A stretch of DNA of 48,912 nt from Owenia fusiformis (lineage: Eukaryota > Annelida > Polychaeta > Sabellida > Oweniidae): assembly GCA_903813345.2 (NCBI GenBank), contig CAIIXF020000006.1, positions 35,504,436 to 35,553,347 on the forward strand, in the 5' to 3' direction. Under the pieces are notes generated by a model that ran no database searches, was not told where the DNA came from, and was given only the letters and a program-made list of their open reading frames with translations. Below, one piece after another: positions 9,995-20,082 of this stretch (positions are counted from its first letter, which is position 1; every line of letters starts with the position of its first letter). The translations under genes were made by a program, and so were the position numbers.

Positions 9995-12373
9995 CTGGAA
10001 AACAGTAAACCTCTCATTAGGACTCGATAGTTGATGAGCATGACTGAATAGTGAATAGTGTGTCTAGAGTGACTTAAATTACTATTGACGTAGAATAGGT
10101 GAATTTCACTTGCACACTAATAGTTACCTTTATGCATGATTTTTTGTGAAAGTTGTGATATCTTGTTGAAACTTTATTGATAATCTATTTTAGGTTCCTG
10201 CAGTACAAGTTCAAGCAAATTAGTGGAACACCTGATGTGTAATGACCAACAAGACACACAGTGATAAATATCACACTTTGATAATCAAAATGATCACCCA
10301 GATTGCCATTAACCTAATCATGTCTTGGCACTAATCTGCTCTTGCATTTGTAAAAATTTCAAGTTAAACTGATTTGTAGTTTTCCTGAATTATGAATTTT
10401 CCTGAATACAAAACTGCACTTCAATTTTGGCCAAACGACAAACACTTAGTTTTGAAATGCTTGTAACTATTTCACAATTTTGAGTTGAACCATGATACTT
10501 GGCATATCAGCGTCAGCGCAGCGTATAAGCCATTGCTATCTTCAAAGATATAAGCGAGCTGTACAAGAGCTCACATTGTTTCCCTAAAGTATACCCTAAA
10601 TTCAGTTACCTGTATGCCAAGGCAGCCATAAGGGATGTCTTTCCTGCTCCACTAGTCCCATGTACTACAAGTGGCACTCTTGTGACTTCTCCATTAACTT
10701 TAAAGTATTTCAATCCTTCATCAATCAGATCAACTCGTCCAAAGAAGCTATTGGCTCTAGAGTAACAGAACTTAAGGTGAGAGGCACATTCCTGTGTTAC
10801 AGAATCCATATCTGGTGTGGTCTCTATAGCTCTCTTGATTGCTCCTTGTAGGCTCTTCCCAACTTGTTTTCCCATTGCTTTGATGTACTCTTGATGTGTA
10901 TGTTCAGTCACTCCTCCATCTTGTACCCATTTGATGCCATCATATTTGAGTATGTTACCACACTTTTTCAAAGTGTCATCTTGGAGTTTTCCTATCAAGT
11001 TTTTGACTTCTGTATTAATAACAGGAGGTTCAACTGTCCTGTCCATATCAATGAAATGACAGGCAAACTTGATGTCATCTTTTTGAAACTGGCCTTGTTG
11101 GAGGTATGGGATGTTCCTCATGACACATAGAGAACGTTTTCCTCCATCATTTGGTTTTAGCATACCAGCCATCACTTCTTGGTGGGTAACAGAAAATAAC
11201 CATTTATTTTTCTGTTCATCAGATAGCTCACAAGACATCAGTGCCGCTTTAGAAAGGCTCAGCCTTTAAGAATTTCCTCAACTGTGTACCACTGTTGTAT
11301 GACAGACCTACGTTCTTCATCACGACATGTCAAGTATTCAGGTATGTGGACTGATATGGGCTGTAGAATATAGATAGGAGGTATGTTGTTTTCATCACAT
11401 TTATACCACTTGTTGATCAGAGATAGTGCATTCTCATCATCAATGTTGTTTAGTATGGCTTTAAATTCACTGATTTCAATATTCCGAGGGAGGGGTTTGT
11501 ACCCATACTTGTTGCAGCCTAAATAGAGAAAACAAGGTGCACTCTGAATCGTTTCTCTCCTACATTTCTCTATTTCAGTCATACATATATCGTTTGTCAT
11601 GTGATCATTTGTTGCTTCATCTCTGATACCCCATCTCATATCAACCACGCTGAATGACACTCCCCTTGCAGCACAAAAATCCTGTATATCTGGGTAGATA
11701 TGTCTCATTAGATAGTTACGCTCTGCTTTGGTGTCTGTGAAAGTACTGGACACAAACAAACGAATAGTTTTGCTATCACACTTTGATGCTGATTCAAAAC
11801 ATCCATTGATTATTTTCATTTTCAATTCTCTTTCCAACTGACTGATTTCTCCAGCATCAACTTCATCCATTGATTCATTTAGTGTTTTGATTGTCTCTAT
11901 GAATCCGCCATCAGTTTCATCTGGTTTTTCCTTTACTGGATCATAACGCTCCTTGTGTTCTTGTTTTTCCTTGTTCGATAGAGCAGCAGATTCTTCCAAC
12001 TCATAGACTGGCTTTGTCATTTCATTTGAATTCTCTGTTACCAGCCTACTCCCATCCTGTACCTCATTTCTGAGTTCTTCATGAATTGTCTTATCATGGT
12101 TATGTCAACTTGTTCGTTATGGCCCATAATGTCATGTTTTTCACCCTGAATCTGATTGTTGGTTTCTCTGCCACAATTCTTGTGTTTTGACTCATCATTT
12201 ATACAGTTTGAGTTCTGCTCATTATCTGTTGGCCTGTTTTCATTTTGTATGTTATTGTTATGTCCTTGAGGATTGTCAACCTGTGCAATATTGGTCATAG
12301 GCTGTTTTTGTACTGAACTTGGTATTTTTTCCACCGACTCTGGATCAGTGTAGGTACTAGAGCCACCAATCAT
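8266..12373 (-). CDS. NWD-like NACHT/WD40 protein, broken and C-terminally short
   Basis: Whole-locus entry; the segments are listed separately. In 5'-3' order on the minus strand it has a polar N-terminal part, a DUF4062-type domain (RLFVSSTFTDTKAERNYL), a NACHT P-loop (GTSGAGKT), an intron at 10609-9995, the Walker B strand (PIVILIDSLDQL), a helical stretch, and one WD repeat ending VRLWD. This order is that of NWD1/NWD2-type STAND proteins, in which NACHT drives oligomerisation and WD repeats sense ligands. The usual multi-repeat propeller is missing. Two frame changes (near 12,090 and 11,260) separate segments that read as one protein. Either assembly indels or a decaying gene copy would explain this. 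A splice acceptor (ttgctttcag) ends at about 12381, seven bases before the first ATG, implying an untranslated upstream exon outside the part I can place. Confidence 0.85.
9995..10609 (-). other. Intron of the NACHT gene (615 bp)
   Basis: The donor gtaact and acceptor tactgttttccag on the minus strand join TACAG to AGGTATC, giving YRGIKQVQDS with the frame kept. The intron divides NACHT between Walker A and Walker B. Nothing else is seen in it. Confidence 0.85.
10610..11238 (-). CDS. NACHT gene segment 3: linker and P-loop exon
   Basis: 210 codons from MSCELSDEQK, but the frame is open a few codons further upstream (RLSLSKAAL). SVTHQEVMAG is the typical start of the linker to NACHT. Walker A GTSGAGKT lies at residues 194-201 of this segment. 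The exon ends GCATACAG|gtaact at 10610/10609, a good donor in phase 2. Confidence 0.85.
11259..12020 (-). CDS. NACHT gene segment 2: DUF4062-type domain
   Basis: 253 codons from MTKPVYELEE. Residues about 87-140 (RLFVSSTFTDTKAERNYL, then VDMRWGIRDEATNDH) are the hallmark of the N-terminal DUF4062 module of NWD/TEP1/NPHP3-like proteins. YLGCNKYGYKPLP and PPIYILQPI are also typical. It ends EEILKG and a stop at 11259, immediately followed in another frame by LSLSKAALMSCELSDE. This suggests a one-base frameshift near 11,250-11,275 rather than a true end. Confidence 0.8.
   Translation of the reverse strand: MTKPVYELEESAALSNKEKQEHKERYDPVKEKPDETDGGFIETIKTLNESMDEVDAGEISQLERELKMKIINGCFESASKCDSKTIRLFVSSTFTDTKAERNYLMRHIYPDIQDFCAARGVSFSVVDMRWGIRDEATNDHMTNDICMTEIEKCRRETIQSAPCFLYLGCNKYGYKPLPRNIEISEFKAILNNIDDENALSLINKWYKCDENNIPPIYILQPISVHIPEYLTCRDEERRSVIQQWYTVEEILKG
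12038..12373 (-). CDS. NACHT gene segment 1: N-terminal polar region
   Basis: 111 codons starting MIGGSSTYTDPESVEK. Rich in N, Q, E and S with no recognised domain. The start lies just inside a predicted exon (acceptor ag at about 12381). Its frame closes at 12038, but the adjacent frame is open from about 12,110 downstream and reads HEELRNEVQDGSRLVTENSN directly into segment 2. A one-base indel near 12,080-12,110 would join the two. Confidence 0.6.
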   Translation of the reverse strand: MIGGSSTYTDPESVEKIPSSVQKQPMTNIAQVDNPQGHNNNIQNENRPTDNEQNSNCINDESKHKNCGRETNNQIQGEKHDIMGHNEQVDITMIRQFMKNSEMRYRMGVGW

Positions 12374-12381
12374 TGTTTATC

Positions 12382-13049
12382 TGAAAGCAAATTATATGTT
12401 AGGTAAAGTTTATATATAAAAGTTTATTTCATATTCACACATTCCTAAGCAAGGTGTGTCCGATTCCAGCAAATTATGTGCTATTTCAAGTAACTACATT
12501 GCATTATATAAGCAATAACCTATCCAAGGTCACTTGGTAAATGGTTGTCAAGGTGACAACTTGACTCTACAGATTGAAATTGATACGATGATGTTATTTA
12601 TGTTTTGTGCCACAACTTTAATTTTCAATTTTATTTCACACTAACTTTTTATAAGCTCTCCTCTCATTGGTCAAAAGTTTCACCACAGGTTAATGTAACA
12701 TGAGTGTTGATTGGATGGATTTTGTGGCGGCAATTTTAAAGTATTTATGGGCTAAGGGTAGGCCTACAACACCCCCCCCCCCCCCACCGGCAACATTCTT
12801 ATACACCCCGGGTTATAGACTAGTAATCATTTCCCGTCTTCTGATATAAATGCACAAAAATATACACAAACCATACATCTTCGATAGAGCCAGTCCCGGG
12901 GAGCCTGTCTTGCTTCAATACATGTTGTTGTAATCAAGGGTAAGTTTCCAAGTTGTCACTTTTAACACAGGATGGACCCGGGGGATGGAGCAACTTAAAC
13001 CTTGTGAATCAAGATGATCTGCTAAAGAATAACCTATTTCACCTACTAG
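12382..13049. other. Upstream flank of the NACHT gene
   Basis: No coding region. A dispersed repeat copy lies at about 12,451-12,562 and a C-run at about 12,770-12,786. A promoter cannot be assigned because the 5' untranslated exon is not located. Confidence 0.4.
12451..12562. repeat. Dispersed repeat, copy 1 (aaggtgtgtcc family)
   Basis: It shares the order AGGTGTGTCC, then gctatttca.gtaact, cattgcattatataa.caataac and caaggtcact with copies at about 31,466-31,570 and 38,896-38,995. A companion block, gtcaaggtgacaacttga, is shared with 39,545. It is probably a non-autonomous repeat; no termini were resolved. Confidence 0.6.
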
Positions 13050-14159
13050 TCCCTGATCTGGACCCTCTGAAAAAATGTTTTGTTGTCCGGTACTTTCCCA
13101 CATAAAATGATTGTACCGTTTGAAAGAACAGACTTCCCTCTTAAAGAAAACACCTCTTCTATTGATGTAAACAGGGGCAAAAGGCACCAAAACGGGGTTA
13201 GACAAGGTGGCATTCTGAAGTCTCACTTTCTTGTCATCACGATTCCAGGTAAACCATCAGACGGATTTACTTCAAATTTTCACACATGTTACATGGTAAG
13301 AAGTTCTAGAGCTGATTAACTTTGCGGCGGCCATCTTGCATTCTGGCGGCCATCTTGGAATTTTTTCCAGATAAATATTGTCATCGCGATTCCACAAAAA
13401 CCACATAACAGATGTACTTCAAATGTTCACACATGTTACATGGTAAAAAGTCCTAGACCTCATTATTTTTTCGGTGGCCATCTTGCATTCTGGCAGCCAT
13501 CTTGGAAGTTTTAAGATAAATCTTGTCATCACGATTTCAGGAAATCCAAACGGATTTACTTCAAATTTTCACACATGTTACATGGTAAGAAAATATAGAG
13601 GTGAATAACTTTTGGGCAGCCATCTTGCATTCTGGCGGCCATCTTGGATATTTTGGGATAAATCTTGTCATCGTGATTCCAGGAAAACAACCTAACAGAT
13701 TAACTTCAAATTTCACACATGTTACGTGGTATGAAGTTCTAGAGCTGATTAACTTTTCAGTGGCCATCTTGCATTCTGGCAGCCATTTTGGAAGCTTTAT
13801 AGATAAATCTTGTAATCACGATTCCAGAAAAACCACTTCACAGTTTTACTTCGAATTTTCACACATGTTACATGGTATGAAGTTCTAGAGCTGACTAACT
13901 TTTCGGTGGCCATGTTGCATTCCATCGGCCATCTTGGAAGTTTTTAGATAAATCTTGTCATCACGATTCCATGAAAACCACGTAACAGTTTTACTTCAAA
14001 TTTTCACACATGGTACATGGTAAGAAGTTATAGAGCTGATTCACTTTCCGATAGCCATCTTGCATTCTGGTGGCCATCTTGGAAGTTTGTAGATAAATCT
14101 TGTCATCACGATTCCAGAAAAACCACTTTACAGATTTGCTTCAAATTTTCACACTTTAT

Positions 14160-15480
14160 ACATTTACATTCACAATTGCCCCTTTCTGGTATATTTTTTT
14201 TAGGTTTTATGACTGTTAAATTCTATAGTCTAGTTAACACCACTTTATAAACAGGTTTATTATTACTGGTGTAACTAACACAACGAAAAAAAAAATTAAT
14301 TTATTTGATTTTATATAACATGAAATTATTTTTCTTTTCGATAAAACATTGCTTATTAGAAATATATTTAGTTGAAAACTTAACAGTCAGTTCTTCTATC
14401 AAAAAGTTTATTTTGGTTCAGTAGATTTATCTATACATTATTTTTATGTCACCACCACTAGTGATTGGGTGACATATTGTAATAGCTTCGAACGTTTATC
14501 TTGACACTGTTCAGTAGTTAATGTGTACTGTATACTTAACAAGGTGTGGTGACATTTTGCATGTTTCTGCATTGTCACTAATATTGAAAGCTTATGTTGA
14601 TATTGTAGCAGTGTTTTTTATTAAGTTCTTTTTGTTGGTACAATTAGTTTCCAAACCCTATACTTATATCGATCTGACACACAGTTTTAGTGCAGGTTTA
14701 AGTGATTTTTGTTGATTATTAAACGCAAAGAGCACATGTGTCTCGAACTCGCAACATTGTGGATACAGAGCCCATTCACATAGTTTGACATGCTGGTGCT
14801 CTGAACCAGCTCGTTAGTTAATATCTGACTAAGAGACAGCTTGCTTTCCCGATGAAGAAACGTTATCTGCAGCTTTTATGAGTACTATAGTATCTACAAC
14901 TATTTTTGATCTTATGAGTATTGGATATCATTATTTTCAATTTTTCTTCAACATGTATTTTAATGACTTCAGTATGAATGGAATGTCCCTCGGAGTTGTG
15001 GTCGTTGATGAGGAATTGGTCATTGAACGGTGTGGATGCTGTTTATTCCCATATTAGATTATTGTCTTGGGATATTCAGGTGTGATTTTTGTTTGCCAGT
15101 TTTACACTTTACAGTTTGCTTTTCCCACTAGGTTGCTTTACACTTTTTTCCTTTCTCATTTGTCATTTTTGTTTATATTTAGTAAGGATATGATATGCAG
15201 GTCTCTCCTTCTGTGTGATCACCTGTCCAGAAGATAATTCAACTGCATGAAGAACATTTCGTTGACATGATGCACAGTGAAAGGTTTCCACACATTTACA
15301 TTTTCGTTTAAAAGAGCTTTAATTCCGTTATATATTCAGATCAAGGCCAATTTAGCATACATTTCGCTCTCAAAAATTGCTGTGCAATAATGGATTTCAA
15401 AGAAATGTTTGACGTTTTCAATAATCTTTTTTCTTTTTGATGAAATGTAGTTATTTATTCTAAAAATCAATCGATGTCAT
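14160..15480. other. Central spacer of the foldback, no gene
   Basis: AT-rich and mostly featureless. It includes an inverted pair atgtcacc / ggtgacat at about 14,446-14,475 and a tRNA-like segment at about 14,715-14,825. No supported reading frame. Confidence 0.4.
14715..14828 (-). repeat. Possible tRNA-derived SINE fragment or degenerate tRNA
   Basis: On the minus strand GAGTTCGAGAC matches a pol III B box, and GCTGGTTCAGAGCACC upstream resembles an A box/D arm. Spacing is long, as in a tRNA with a large variable arm. The stems do not fold cleanly, so a functional tRNA is unlikely. Confidence 0.35.
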
Positions 15481-15535
15481 ACACAAAATGCATTTAAGTG
15501 GTATAAAGTACAAAAGCAGAGTAAAAATATGTATT

Positions 15536-15740
15536 TTAGAATATCACCATGTGTTACCCCATTGTAGCGCCTCTTGCCCATGTTTCTATCAATATAAACA
15601 TGATATCATACACCAAATATGCATTTATGTCAAATTATGTGGTTTAAAATACAGAAAAATAGATAACATTCTCCTTAGAATACCACCTTGTGTAACCCCA
15701 CTTTACTGCCTTTTGCCCCTGTTTATATCAATATAAAAGG
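15536..15740 (+). repeat. Two diverged copies of the foldback arm motif
   Basis: About 15,536-15,600 and 15,678-15,737 both resemble the arm block at 16,262-16,325 (accttgt.taacccc, then gcctttTGCCCcTGTTT, atcaatata). They indicate an older tandem structure inside the foldback. Confidence 0.55.
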
Positions 15741-16440
15741 AAGCATGTAACCTTCCTTGTAACATGTGTAAAAGTTTCAAGAAAATCAGTAAAGTGGTTT
15801 TCCTGGAATCACAATGACAAGATTTATCCGAAAAAACTTCCAAGATGGCCGCCAGAATGCAAGATGGCCACCAAAAGGTTAATTAGCTCTAGAACTTCTT
15901 ACCATGTAATATGTGTGAAAATTTGAAGTAAATCCGTTTGGTTTTCCTGAAATCGTGATGACAAGATTTATCTTTAAACTTCCAAGATGGCTGCCAGAAT
16001 GCAAGATGGCCACCGAAAAAATAATGCGGTCTAGAATTTTTTACCATATTACATGTGTGAACATTTGAAGTACATCTGTTATGTGGTTTTTGTGGAATCG
16101 CGATGACAATATTTATCTGAAAAAAATTCCAAGATGGCCGCCAGAATGCAAGATGGCCGCCGCAAAGTTCTAGAACTCCTTACCATGTAACATGTGTGAA
16201 AATTTGAGGTAAATCTGTCTAATGGTTTACCTGGAATCATGATGACAAGAAAGTGAGACTTCAGAATGCCACCTTGTCTAACCCCGTTTTGGTGCCTTTT
16301 GCCCCTGTTTACATCAATAGAAGAGGTGTTTTCTTTAAGAGGGAAGTCTGTTCTTTCAAACGGTACAATCATTTTATGTGGGAAAGTACCGGACAACAAA
16401 ACCCCTTTTCTAGAGCCCTTTTGGAAATCAGATCGGGGAC

Positions 16441-16710
16441 TATACCTTCAAGTCTCCTCTAGAAATGCTGAGAAACGGCTAGCTTTCGTCATACATCTCC
16501 TGAAGTCCACTGATGATAACTGGCAATCAGAGCCGTTGAGTTTGATGGTTTAACAGTTTCTGTAATAAGGCGTATTATATCGAGTGACAACTTTGTTTAT
16601 TTTGTGTTTGTATTTAACTAATCATGTATAAACAAAATCCAAACTGTGATCGAAAACAACAATGACACGAAATTAGCCTATTATCGCAGTTTTGGAATAA
16701 TATCCACTGA
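16441..16710. other. Short intergenic stretch, nothing recognised
   Basis: No gene or repeat structure supported. Confidence 0.4.
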
Positions 16711-16905
16711 AATACAATGTATATTGAAACTTTATTCATGATTTTCACGGTCGACTTGCGCCTGCCCTGAGGTTTTATGGGTTACCTTTGCGAACCGCAA
16801 TTACAATCGAGGCGACCTCACCATTTGGTCGTCATGCTCATTATACTTGTCGTAGGGACGCCCTATGGTGGAAATCATGAATGAAGTTTCAGTATACATT
16901 GTATT
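16711..16905. mobile_element. 195-bp MITE
   Basis: Termini aatacaatgtata.tgaaac and gtttcagtatacattgtatt are inverted repeats about 36 bp long with a few mismatches. The centre is more GC-rich. No clear target duplication is visible. Confidence 0.65.
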
Positions 16906-16951
16906 ACATGGATGCGTGACTGAATAGCTATAAATCAATCATTGCTTGGTG

Positions 16952-17716
16952 TTAAGGTCTCATGGAAGTTAACGGGAAATGACAAAACAAAAAATGACAA
17001 AGCCATGCTGGATTTTGAAATTTTTTTGAACCAAGATAACAGAGTTCTGTTTGGACCTCCAGTCAGTTTAACTAGTTCCAAATATCATTTACATGACCAG
17101 GAACACAATTGAAAGGGTCAGAATGACCATAAACATGATAAAATAACCTTTTTAGCCCTCTGAAAATGTGACTGAAAAATAGCTAAAAGTAGGTGCTCAG
17201 GAAAGGTCAATGAACAGAATCTTTTGATTTTTTCAGAATATGTGTCCAATATATTGCTCTAAATGACACAATCTTTGAAATTTTAAAAAATCGTCTGAAA
17301 CAATAATGGCTGTAGTAAAAAGGAAAATAGATCGATTTTCAATTCAGTTTTTTTCAATTTTTTCTTTTTCTAAGAATGATATCAATTTTTTTTGAATTGT
17401 ATCATTTAGAGCAATATATTGGGCACATTTTCTGAAAAAGTCAAAAGATTCTGTTCAGTGACCTTTCCTGAGCACCTACTCTTAGCTATTTTTTAGTCAC
17501 ATTTTCAGAGGGCTGAAAAGGTTATTCTATCATGTTTATGGTCATTCTGACCATTTCAACTGTGTTCCTGGTCATGTAAATGATATGTGGAACTAGTTAA
17601 ACTGACTGGAGGTCCAAACAGAACTCTGTTATCTTGGTTCAAAAAACTTTCAAAATCCAGCATGGCTTTGTCATTTTTTGTTTTGTCACTTCCTGTTAAC
17701 TTCCATGAGACCTTAA
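16952..17716. mobile_element. 765-bp foldback with TTAA ends
   Basis: The element starts TTAAGGTCTCATGGAAGTTA and ends with its complement. Arms of about 330 bp are highly similar around a centre near 17,340. Shared blocks include ttgctctaaatga / tcatttagagcaa and cagtcagtttaactagtt. TTAA at both ends and the initial GGTC recall the foldback at 690-1110, so they may belong to one superfamily. There is no coding capacity. Confidence 0.8.
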
Positions 17717-18679
17717 TCTCCATTATTCTCAATTAACACAAACTGCTATAAAATTTGTTTATACTTGTACTGTATGTGTTATTGTGTTTTCAATCACAGA
17801 TTTTAGTAAAATACAAATACAAAATAAACATTTTTCATTGAATATAATGGGCCTAATTACCAAACTGTAAAACCAACAAACGCGACTTGGACGTACATGT
17901 AAGTTATCACAGCCTTAGGCAAGGCTAACTTTGAACATGCTGAAGAGATCTCTTAATTATTGCATGCTAGTATTCTCATATTAGGTGACATTTTGGATTT
18001 TCCAAGGCACGAATCAGACAATGATACAATCCTTCCAATCTACTCGAAATTACCTTTTATTTCACATAAGTTCAAAGGTGCAACAATTTGTGCATCATCG
18101 ACCAGTGTCAAAATATACTTCAGTTTGGATATTTCATCAAGACTAACATTATATATTTTTATTATCTCCTAGAAACCTCATGGATGAACATTATTTCAGC
18201 TCATACTCCTCTTGAAATGTGGTGGATCTTAAAAATCTGTAAGTGGGACTCCCTTTATAGAAGCTTTGAACTTGATTTACTCTTCTTAATGCTGAAATTG
18301 ATAGTTTATCCATACATTTTAAGAAAATAGGTTTGTCATTCAAAGAAGATGTTAAGCCAAATATTGATCTGATAGCTCAGAAAAAGTTCAAATTTTCGAA
18401 TTTTCTCTTTAGAGTCCTTGTTGCCCCACTAAAGCGAGAGATCTCACATTAACGGAAATATCTGTGGTTGTATTCATCATCCTCCGGTGTTTGGACAGAA
18501 AAGCACACTTACACATTAGGTCACATTCTATCTTTGGCATGATCTTAACTATTATGTCCGAGTCAAATGATGCGAGAATGACGAACAAAACAAGCCCGTC
18601 TGAAGCGACGTCTCTCTCCTTTTTACTAGAAACAATTTTGTAATAAAATAATTCTTTCTGCGGGAAGACCCCCTAGCTT
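17717..18679. other. Intergenic, nothing recognised
   Basis: Short frames at 17,960-18,330 lack coding character. No RNA gene or clear repeat. Confidence 0.4.
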
Positions 18680-19115
18680 AAGCCCGGTATACACCAATGG
18701 TGCAAAATCCCACTTGCCCCATCGAGTCCCATCTTGCCCCATCGAATCCCAACTTGCCCCATTGAGCCCTACCAGATCCCACGGAGTCCCATGAAGCAAG
18801 TCACGTGATACGTCATATGATTAAAATCCCACGTTGCCCCATGGAAAGAATGAACTTGTTCATTCTCGATGGGGCAAGATGGGACTTCATGGGATTTTGC
18901 CCCATCTTGCCCCAACTTGCCACGAGTCCAACCGAGTCCCACGTGGGACTTCATGGGACCTCGCGGGACTCGATGGGGCAAAATCCGACGGAGTTCCATG
19001 GAGTCCCACGGACGGTGTCAATTTGCATGTCAAATGCCTTGTCAGGTAAAGCCCGGTATACACCAATGGGGCAAAATCCCACTTGCCCCATCGAGTTTCA
19101 TCTTGCCCCATCGTA
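18680..19115. repeat. GC-richer repeat built from cccatcgagtccc / ggggcaagatggg words
   Basis: The block aagcccggtatacaccaatg occurs at 18,680 and again at 19,049 in the same orientation. Between them the words ttgccccatcg, gagtcccat and their complements recur more than ten times on both strands. The perfect palindrome gaatgaacttgttcattc lies at about 18,847-18,864. Base composition differs sharply from the flanks. Overlapping reading frames on both strands are products of the repeated words. Class unknown. Confidence 0.7.
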
Positions 19116-19117
19116 TA

Positions 19118-19383
19118 ACCCCTTTATATACAAATTAAAATATGTCCAGTAAAAGAAAATGTTATCTGTCCAATACAAGAGCAGATAATTCACTTTTTAT
19201 GATTTTGTAACATGGGGTCTATGGGGAATCAACCCGAACAAGAAGTCACATTTTCAAAGTTGATAGACAACTTTCGAAACCATATTGTAGATGTACTTTT
19301 ACATGCAGATTTCAAATATGAGATCACTTTGATAGAATTTTGAATATTTAACGTAAATCAAGATTATTTCTCCTCGCATCTAG
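19118..19383 (+). repeat. Dispersed segment, copy C (aaaatatgtccagtaaaag family)
   Basis: It matches 36,825-38,262 (interrupted) and 46,470-46,745 in order: aaaatatgtccagtaaa, catggggtctatggggaat, cccgaacaagaagtcacatt, cttttacatg.agat.t.aa, acgtaaatcaagattattt and gcatctagtctatt. The 36.8-kb copy is intronic in the minus-strand cysteine-rich peptide gene. Confidence 0.75.
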
Positions 19384-19690
19384 TCTATTCCCACGATATT
19401 TTTAAAACAAACGTGTATCAGTATCATGTTTAAGAAAATGTACATAATTGCGAAAAAATAGCTCGGAAGACTCAGAATCGTCAATTTAATTCCTCACTTA
19501 TAGTTACATAAACGGTTTGGGCTAAAAGTGCAGATCTTAACTATTTTTCGAAATACCGTTTCTGTAACTTAAGTGAAGAATTAAATCGACGATTCTGTTG
19601 TCTTCTGAACTATTTGTTCGCAATTATGTACATTTTCTTAAACATATTATACTGATACACGTTTGTTTTAAAAATGTCGTGGGAATTCTG
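19380..19690. mobile_element. 305-bp palindromic MITE
   Basis: The left arm begins attcccacgatatttttaaa and the right arm ends tttaaaaatgtcgtgggaat. Arms of about 130 bp match with few differences (gtttaagaaaatgtacataa on the left and its complement on the right). It abuts the end of the dispersed segment, so it may have inserted there. Confidence 0.7.
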
Positions 19691-19734
19691 CCTACAACGT
19701 GTGAAATAAGGAAAAAAGAAAAATCGTACCTCCG

Positions 19735-20082
19735 ATGTTCGGACATTTTGTCACCGAAACACACCGTTTCAGTATCCAGCGTAATCGATTGGATCACCAG
19801 TGCCAGTGGTGTTTACGTAATTTGAAAGTTAAAAGTTGCAGTATAAGTTTGGCTGAAAACTTATATCGAAAGCTCTCTAATGACACCAAAAAAGTCACGT
19901 GTGTGCAGATGAAAAAGTTGCCCTTTTTGGAAATATTGACGAATAACCATGAAATCAAACAAAATACATTTAGTTATGAAATAAAGTCAAACCTGTTGGA
20001 TATTTTAGAAAATACGCATAACAAGGAATACTGTGAGCGACAATATTGTAAAGGACTAACCTCCGACTTTCCTTTTGATTAA
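19735..20082 (+). CDS. Unrecognised 115-codon reading frame
   Basis: It starts MFGHFVTETHRFSIQRNR and ends GLTSDFPFD. Polar, with four cysteines in two CxxC-like contexts (HQCQWCLR, EYCERQYC) and a mixed composition unlike the flanking repeats. No promoter, splice partner or homologue is recognised. It could be chance or an orphan exon. Confidence 0.25.
   Translation: MFGHFVTETHRFSIQRNRLDHQCQWCLRNLKVKSCSISLAENLYRKLSNDTKKVTCVQMKKLPFLEILTNNHEIKQNTFSYEIKSNLLDILENTHNKEYCERQYCKGLTSDFPFD

Larger units (their letters stand above)
13050..16440. mobile_element. 3.4-kb foldback element with opposing tandem arrays
   Basis: The left arm (about 13,050-13,600) and right arm (about 15,830-16,440) are inverted copies over about 550-600 bp. 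This includes the block tgtaaacaggggcaaaaggc and, outside it, TGTCCGGTACTTTCCCACAT. Inside the left arm, the unit containing gccatcttgcattctgg repeats six times (about 13,331, 13,478, 13,619, 13,762, 13,910, 14,055; about 145 bp apart). On the right it appears inverted three times (about 15,845, 15,985, 16,130). The centre is unrelated single-copy-like DNA. Matching reading frames in the two arms are repeat artefacts. No transposase is seen and target duplications are not resolved. Confidence 0.75.

Noticed and set aside
12915-16553. Matching reading frames MRLQNATLSNPVLVPFAPVY and MLSGTFPHKMIVPFERTD on both strands
   Set aside because: They are the two arms of a foldback repeat; identical frames in inverted copies do not imply coding.
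18769-19152. Several overlapping frames on both strands with HGTSWD/GTRWGK-type repeats
   Set aside because: Generated by the repeated cccatcgagtccc words of the repeat block.
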